Assembly: GCA_035761805.1 (NCBI GenBank)
Contig: DASTQL010000179.1
Span: forward strand, 1-9,536
Length of the DNA: 9,536 nt
Direction: 5' to 3'
Source: DASTQL01 sp035761805
GTDB lineage: Bacteria > Actinomycetota > Actinomycetes > Jiangellales > Jiangellaceae
This document shows positions 6,182-9,536 of the stretch, one piece after another (within the stretch, counting starts at the first letter, position 1; the number at the start of each line of letters is the position of its first letter). A program made the position numbers and the translations under genes. The notes beneath the pieces are model-generated. The model was not told the origin of the DNA. It saw only the letters and a list, made by a program, of their open reading frames with translations, and made no database searches.

Positions 6182-7465
6182 ATGACTGCAGCCACCGGAG
6201 CAGGCACCTCCGGTGACGGGCGCCGGCGGCTGGAGCTCCTGCCGTTCCGTGCCCTCCGCTTCGACCCCGGACGGGTGGGGGACCTGGCCGCTGTCACCTG
6301 CCCTCCCTACGACGTCGTGGGCCGGGACGGGGTCGCCCGGTGGGAGGCCGCGCACCCGTACAACGTGGTCCGCCTGGTGCTGCCGCGGCGAGCGGCTCGC
6401 GAGGGAGCCTACGAGCACGCGGCCCGCGAGCTCCAGACGTGGCGGGCCGCCGGGGTCCTGGTCCAGGACGAGCGGCCTGCCCTCTACGTGTACGAGCAGC
6501 GCCTCGGCGCCGCCCTGACGCGGGGGCTCGTCGGAGCCGTCTCGTTGCACGAGCCGGCGGAGGCCGTGGTGCTCCCGCACGAGGACGTCTTCCCGGGACC
6601 GGTGCGGGACCGGACGGAGCTCATGGTCGCCACCGGTGCGCAGCTCGAGCCGATCCTGCTCACCTACGAGGGGGACGGTCCGGCCAGCGACCTCGTCGAC
6701 CGCACCGTCGAACAGCCACCCGACGTCGAGTCCTGGGCCGACGACGGTTCCGTCCACCGCGTCTGGCGGGTCACCGCGGCCGGGGACCTGCGCGTCGTGT
6801 CGGACGACCTGGGCCGACGGCAGGCCCTGATCGCCGACGGGCACCACCGCTACGCGGCCTACCTCGCCCTGCGCGACCATCCGGCGAGCGGGGGTCGGCC
6901 CGGCGCCTCCCACGGTCTGGCCTTGGTGGTGGACGCGCACCGGCACCCGCTCCTGCTCGGCCCGATCCACCGGTCGGTGGCGGGCCTGCCCACGGCCGAC
7001 GCCTGGCGACGCGCCCGTGCGGGCTTCCACGCGGTCCACCGCCTGGGTGCCGACGAGGACCCGCTGGCCGCCGTCACCGCCGCTCGGCGCCATGGACCCG
7101 CCCTTGCCGTGGGGGACGGCACGGCGTGGTCGGTCCTCACGCGCCCCGACCCCGACCTCGTCCGGCGTGCCCTCCCGGCGGACCGGTCGCCGGCCTGGCG
7201 GGAGCTGGACGCGAGCCTCGCCCACGAGCTCCTGATGAGGGTCCTGTGGGGCGTCGTCGACGCCGACGAGCGGGTGGACTTCCACCACGACGCCGAGGAG
7301 GCCGTGCACCGCGCCCGCCGGGGTGGAGGGGTGGCCGTGCTGCTGCCACCGCCGGGGCTCGGCACCGTGCTCGCCGTTGCGGCCGGCGGGGAACGCATGC
7401 CGCGCAAGTCCACGTCGTTCGGGCCGAAGCCGCGCACGGGCCTGCTGATGCGGCTACTCGGCTGA
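6182..7465 (+). CDS. DUF1015 family protein
   Basis: The protein has 427 aa from ATG 6182. Conserved family landmarks are LLPFRALRF at 19-27, CPPYDVV at 40-46, HPYNVVRL at 58-65, a central LIADGHHRYAAY at 216-227 and the C-terminal tail KSTSFGPKPRTGLLMRLL ending at the stop. DUF1015 is widespread and its function is not established; the GHHRY element resembles the active-site signature of ParB/sulfiredoxin-fold nucleotide-using enzymes such as free serine kinases, so a phosphotransferase role is possible but unproven. No signal peptide or membrane helix is seen. It is the only plus-strand gene here, divergent from the HAD gene (67 bp between starts) and convergent with ssb (2 bp between stops). 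An alternative in-frame ATG at 6173 overlaps the -10 element, which argues for 6182; 6104 would extend into the HAD gene. Confidence 0.92.
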   Translation: MTAATGAGTSGDGRRRLELLPFRALRFDPGRVGDLAAVTCPPYDVVGRDGVARWEAAHPYNVVRLVLPRRAAREGAYEHAARELQTWRAAGVLVQDERPALYVYEQRLGAALTRGLVGAVSLHEPAEAVVLPHEDVFPGPVRDRTELMVATGAQLEPILLTYEGDGPASDLVDRTVEQPPDVESWADDGSVHRVWRVTAAGDLRVVSDDLGRRQALIADGHHRYAAYLALRDHPASGGRPGASHGLALVVDAHRHPLLLGPIHRSVAGLPTADAWRRARAGFHAVHRLGADEDPLAAVTAARRHGPALAVGDGTAWSVLTRPDPDLVRRALPADRSPAWRELDASLAHELLMRVLWGVVDADERVDFHHDAEEAVHRARRGGGVAVLLPPPGLGTVLAVAAGGERMPRKSTSFGPKPRTGLLMRLLG

Positions 7466-7507
7466 CCTCACTCCGACCCGCGGACGAGCCGTCGCGCCGC
7501 GGTCAGC
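7461..7507. terminator. Possible bidirectional terminator hairpin across the convergent stops
   Basis: GCTGACC (7461-7467) and GGTCAGC (7501-7507) can pair, and inner GCGG (7480-7483) and CCGC (7497-7500) extend the stem after a 12-nt bulge. The structure covers the DUF1015 stop and the last codons of ssb. No T-tract is seen. It is weak but is the only terminator candidate for either gene. Confidence 0.25.
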
Positions 7508-7827
7508 TCGATCTCGTAACGGCTCTGCGGCACCCCCGAGGCACGCCAGAACCGCCGGCGCAGTGCTCCCGCCACCTCCACGACGTCCCCCTCGGACCAC
7601 CGGGCCACGGCGCGTCGCAGCCCGGACGTCCACGCTGCGCAGGTGAGGGTGTCGACCCTGGCCCGCGCGCCCCGGCCTGCCGGAGGTCGCGGCCGCTCGA
7701 CCACGAGACGCACGGTGACCACGAGGTCTCCGCTCGGCAGCTCGGTCGGCAACGGCTCGGCGGCGACGCGGCCCACGAGCAGGACCTCGTTGCGGTGCTC
7801 CGGACTCGCGGCGGGCGAGCTGGTCAT
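7468..7827 (-). CDS. Short single-stranded DNA-binding (SSB-family) OB-fold protein
   Basis: This 119-aa protein shows an SSB-type OB fold over about residues 11-113: NEVLLVGRVAAEP (strand 1 region), a Gly/Arg-rich loop (PAGRGARARVDT), LTCAAWTSGLRRAVARW (the usual strand-helix segment), GDVVEVAGALRRRFW and a final strand YEIELTAARRLV. It stops right after the fold, without the Gly/Pro-rich linker and the acidic DDDIPF-type tail of the main replicative SSB. It is therefore probably a paralogue with a specialised role (recombination, competence or development), not the housekeeping ssb, and it should lack the usual tail-mediated partner binding. ATG 7827 has GGGAG about 7 nt upstream. Its stop faces that of DUF1015 across 2 bp. 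Two DnaA-box-like sites lie in its upstream gap. Confidence 0.85.
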   Translation of the reverse strand: MTSSPAASPEHRNEVLLVGRVAAEPLPTELPSGDLVVTVRLVVERPRPPAGRGARARVDTLTCAAWTSGLRRAVARWSEGDVVEVAGALRRRFWRASGVPQSRYEIELTAARRLVRGSE

Positions 7828-7919
7828 GGACGGCTCCCTCGGGCGCTGGGTCCCCGGCCTGGGGCGTGGCCCTCAGCGTGGCCGCGGGCATGTCCCCGTC
7901 GCGGACGGCGAAGGGCGGC

Positions 7920-7928
7920 TGTGGACAG
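7920..7928 (+). promoter_or_regulatory. DnaA-box-like 9-mer upstream of the SSB gene
   Basis: TGTGGACAG matches the GC-rich actinobacterial DnaA box complement (TGTGGACAA) at 8 of 9 positions. It lies in the non-coding gap between the TPR gene and ssb. Function is inferred. Confidence 0.25.
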
Positions 7929-7948
7929 CGTCGCCGGACGGGCACGGT

Positions 7949-7957
7949 TGTGGACGA
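7949..7957 (+). promoter_or_regulatory. Second DnaA-box-like 9-mer upstream of the SSB gene
   Basis: TGTGGACGA matches the same box at 8 of 9 positions, in the same orientation, 29 bp from the first and just past the stop codon of the TPR gene. The pair, not the single site, is what makes it notable. Confidence 0.25.
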
Positions 7958-7965
7958 GGTGCTCC

Positions 7966-8805
7966 TCACCCCTCGTCGCCGCCGGGCACCGGCTCCTCGA
8001 CTTCCTCGGTGAGCACGATGCCGTCCAGCGCCGCCGCCCGTTCGGCGGCGTCGGTCTCCTCGTCGACGTCGGCCTCCGCGGCCCGGATGAACCACAGTCG
8101 CGCGTCGTCGTCGCGCCCGGCGGCGAGCAGCGAGTCCGCGTACGCGTAACGGAGGCGGGCGACCCATCCGCCCGTGCCTCGGGCACGCAGCTCCGGCACC
8201 TGGAGCGACACGACGGCGGCGTCCAGCTGGCCGAGGTCGCGGCGAGCGCCCGCCGCCACGATGAGCATCTCCACCCGGCCGGCCGTGTCGAGCCGTGCGA
8301 CCGAGGGGTCTGCAGCCAGGTCCAGGGCACGTCGCGGGCGCCCCAGGCCGCGCTCGCAGTCGGCCATCATCGGCAGGAAGTCCGCCGACCCGGTGATCCT
8401 CCGGGCGGCCCGGAGCTCGGACAGGGCCTCCGCGTAGCGCCCCGACGTGTAGGCCGCCACGCCGACGGCCTCCCGCACCACGCCGACCCGCGCCGCTCGA
8501 CGGCGAGCCGCCAGGGTGTGCTCGTAGGCGAGGTCGGGATCCTCGTCGAGGAGGCGACCGGCCATGACCAGGTGGCGGGACACCGCGCCGGCGATCTGCC
8601 CCGGCAGCGTCCGGAGCTCGTCGCGGACGGCGGGGTCGAGCTCCCGGCCGGTCACCCCCTCGTCGACCGCGGGATCGCGGGGGCGCTCCGTGCGCGTGGT
8701 GGGCGCCCGGCCGCCGGCGCGGCGCGCTGCGCCCCGCCCCCCGCTGCGACCGTCGGGTCGGCCGTCACCGCGGTGACCGTCCGCCGCCCGCTCGTCCGCC
8801 ATCAT
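7966..8805 (-). CDS. Tetratricopeptide-repeat-like protein (Rv1691-type)
   Basis: A soluble-looking protein of 279 aa. Residues 1-50 are Arg/Gly/Asp-rich and probably disordered; about 70-255 is a run of amphipathic helix pairs with TPR spacing (for example HTLAARRRAARVGVVREAVG, YTSGRYAEALSELRAARRI, LRYAYADSLLAAGRDDDARL, LWFIRAAEADV); the end is acidic (EEVEEPVPGGDEG). TPRs bind other proteins, and the partner is unknown. M. tuberculosis Rv1691, next to the HAD gene, is a similar TPR-type hypothetical; here DUF1015 and ssb lie between them. Three tandem start codons exist, GTG 8808, ATG 8805 and ATG 8802, preceded by GGGAGGAG; spacing best suits 8805, and 8808 is nearly as good. The gene begins about 120 nt downstream of the 5S end, beyond the rrn terminator. 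No clear promoter is seen in the 75-bp gap. Confidence 0.87.
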   Translation of the reverse strand: MMADERAADGHRGDGRPDGRSGGRGAARRAGGRAPTTRTERPRDPAVDEGVTGRELDPAVRDELRTLPGQIAGAVSRHLVMAGRLLDEDPDLAYEHTLAARRRAARVGVVREAVGVAAYTSGRYAEALSELRAARRITGSADFLPMMADCERGLGRPRRALDLAADPSVARLDTAGRVEMLIVAAGARRDLGQLDAAVVSLQVPELRARGTGGWVARLRYAYADSLLAAGRDDDARLWFIRAAEADVDEETDAAERAAALDGIVLTEEVEEPVPGGDEG

Positions 8806-8881
8806 CACCGTGCTCCTCCCGCCGGTACGCCGTGCGCGGTGGTCCCCTGTGCCGGTGATGGTGTCAGGTGGTGTGAATGTG

Positions 8882-8915
8882 TCGAGGGCCGCCCTGTGGT
8901 GGGGGCGGCCCTCGA
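8882..8915 (-). terminator. rRNA operon terminator hairpin
   Basis: A perfect 13-bp stem (TCGAGGGCCGCCC paired with GGGCGGCCCTCGA) and an 8-nt loop begin 11 nt after the 5S 3' end. Following minus-strand sequence is CACATTCACACC, so there is no real U-tract, common for actinobacterial terminators. It is the obvious end of the rrn transcript and could also act on plus-strand transcription. Confidence 0.8.
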
Positions 8916-8926
8916 GTGGGTGTGTG

Positions 8927-9043
8927 TCCGGCGGCGTCCTACTCTCCCACCCCGTCTCCGGGGCAGTACCATCGGCGCTGAAGGGCTTAGCTTCCGGGTT
9001 CGGAATGGGACCGGGCGTTTCCCCTTCGCTGTGGCCGCCGGAA
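8927..9043 (-). rRNA. rrf: 5S ribosomal RNA, complete
   Basis: A 117-nt 5S rRNA. The ends pair as helix I (5' UUCCGGCGGC with 3' GCCGCCGGA). Hallmarks include CCCAUUCCGAACCCGGAAGC (loop B/C region), UAAGCCCUUCAGCGCCGAUGGUACUGC and GGGUGGGAGAGUAGGACGCCG near the 3' end. It lies 74 nt downstream of the 23S gene in the same orientation. Exact ends may differ by one or two bases. Confidence 0.95.
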
Positions 9044-9062
9044 CGTTATGGAGATGTGTGGC

Positions 9063-9088
9063 CGGTCCCGACCGTATCTCGGGAACCG
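9063..9088 (-). other. Processing-type stem-loop in the 23S-5S spacer
   Basis: CGGTCCCGA (9063-9071) pairs with TCGGGAACCG (9079-9088) with one bulged base and a 7-nt loop, in the 74-nt spacer between 23S and 5S. A likely structural or processing signal of the pre-rRNA; no tRNA is present in the spacer. Confidence 0.5.
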
Positions 9089-9117
9089 CACAGTGGACGC
9101 GCGCAGCAAATGTGTGT

Positions 9118-9536
<419 letters not shown>

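Noticed and set aside
6115..6297. Longer HAD start at 6297
   Set aside because: Adds 61 low-complexity residues overlapping the start of DUF1015, while GTG 6114 has an AGGA site.

Overview
The window is very GC-rich and has the gene order and rRNA signature of an actinomycete (high-GC Gram-positive). The order HAD phosphatase, small protein, tlyA, nadK, recN, steA matches the Mycobacterium tuberculosis Rv1692-Rv1697 neighbourhood. An Rv1691-like TPR gene lies upstream, separated here by two extra genes. I cannot name the genus; high GC, the phasin-like gene and the DUF1015 gene fit many actinomycetes outside Mycobacterium. Nearly everything reads on the minus strand, so biological order runs from right to left.

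Right end (about 8880-9536, minus): the last ~420 nt of a 23S rRNA gene, a 74-nt spacer with a processing-type stem, a complete 5S rRNA, and a 13-bp perfect hairpin that is probably the rrn operon terminator. Next comes a TPR-like protein gene (8805-7966), then a short gap with two DnaA-box-like 9-mers, then a short SSB-family gene (7827-7468).

Middle: the only plus-strand gene, a DUF1015 protein (6182-7465), converges on ssb with 2 bp between the stop codons and diverges from the HAD gene. A TACGAT -10 element 7 bp before its ATG suggests a leaderless transcript.

Left two thirds (6114 to 1, minus): a compact operon-like run of seven genes. It comprises a glycerol-3-phosphate phosphatase-like HAD protein, a phasin-like protein with a Lys/Ala-rich tail, a 49-aa conserved small protein, TlyA rRNA 2'-O-methyltransferase/hemolysin-family protein, NAD kinase, RecN, and SteA (cut by the window edge). 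Three junctions in a row are 4-bp overlaps, or near-overlaps depending on the tlyA start, which suggests translational coupling. A hairpin directly after the recN stop separates steA slightly from the rest. The genes cover lipid head-group recycling, ribosome modification, NADP supply, DNA repair and cell separation, so this is a conserved housekeeping cluster rather than one pathway.

I see no mobile element, CRISPR array, tRNA or obvious horizontally acquired island. No gene-free stretch exceeds 300 bases. The unusual points are regulatory or concern small or poorly characterised genes.
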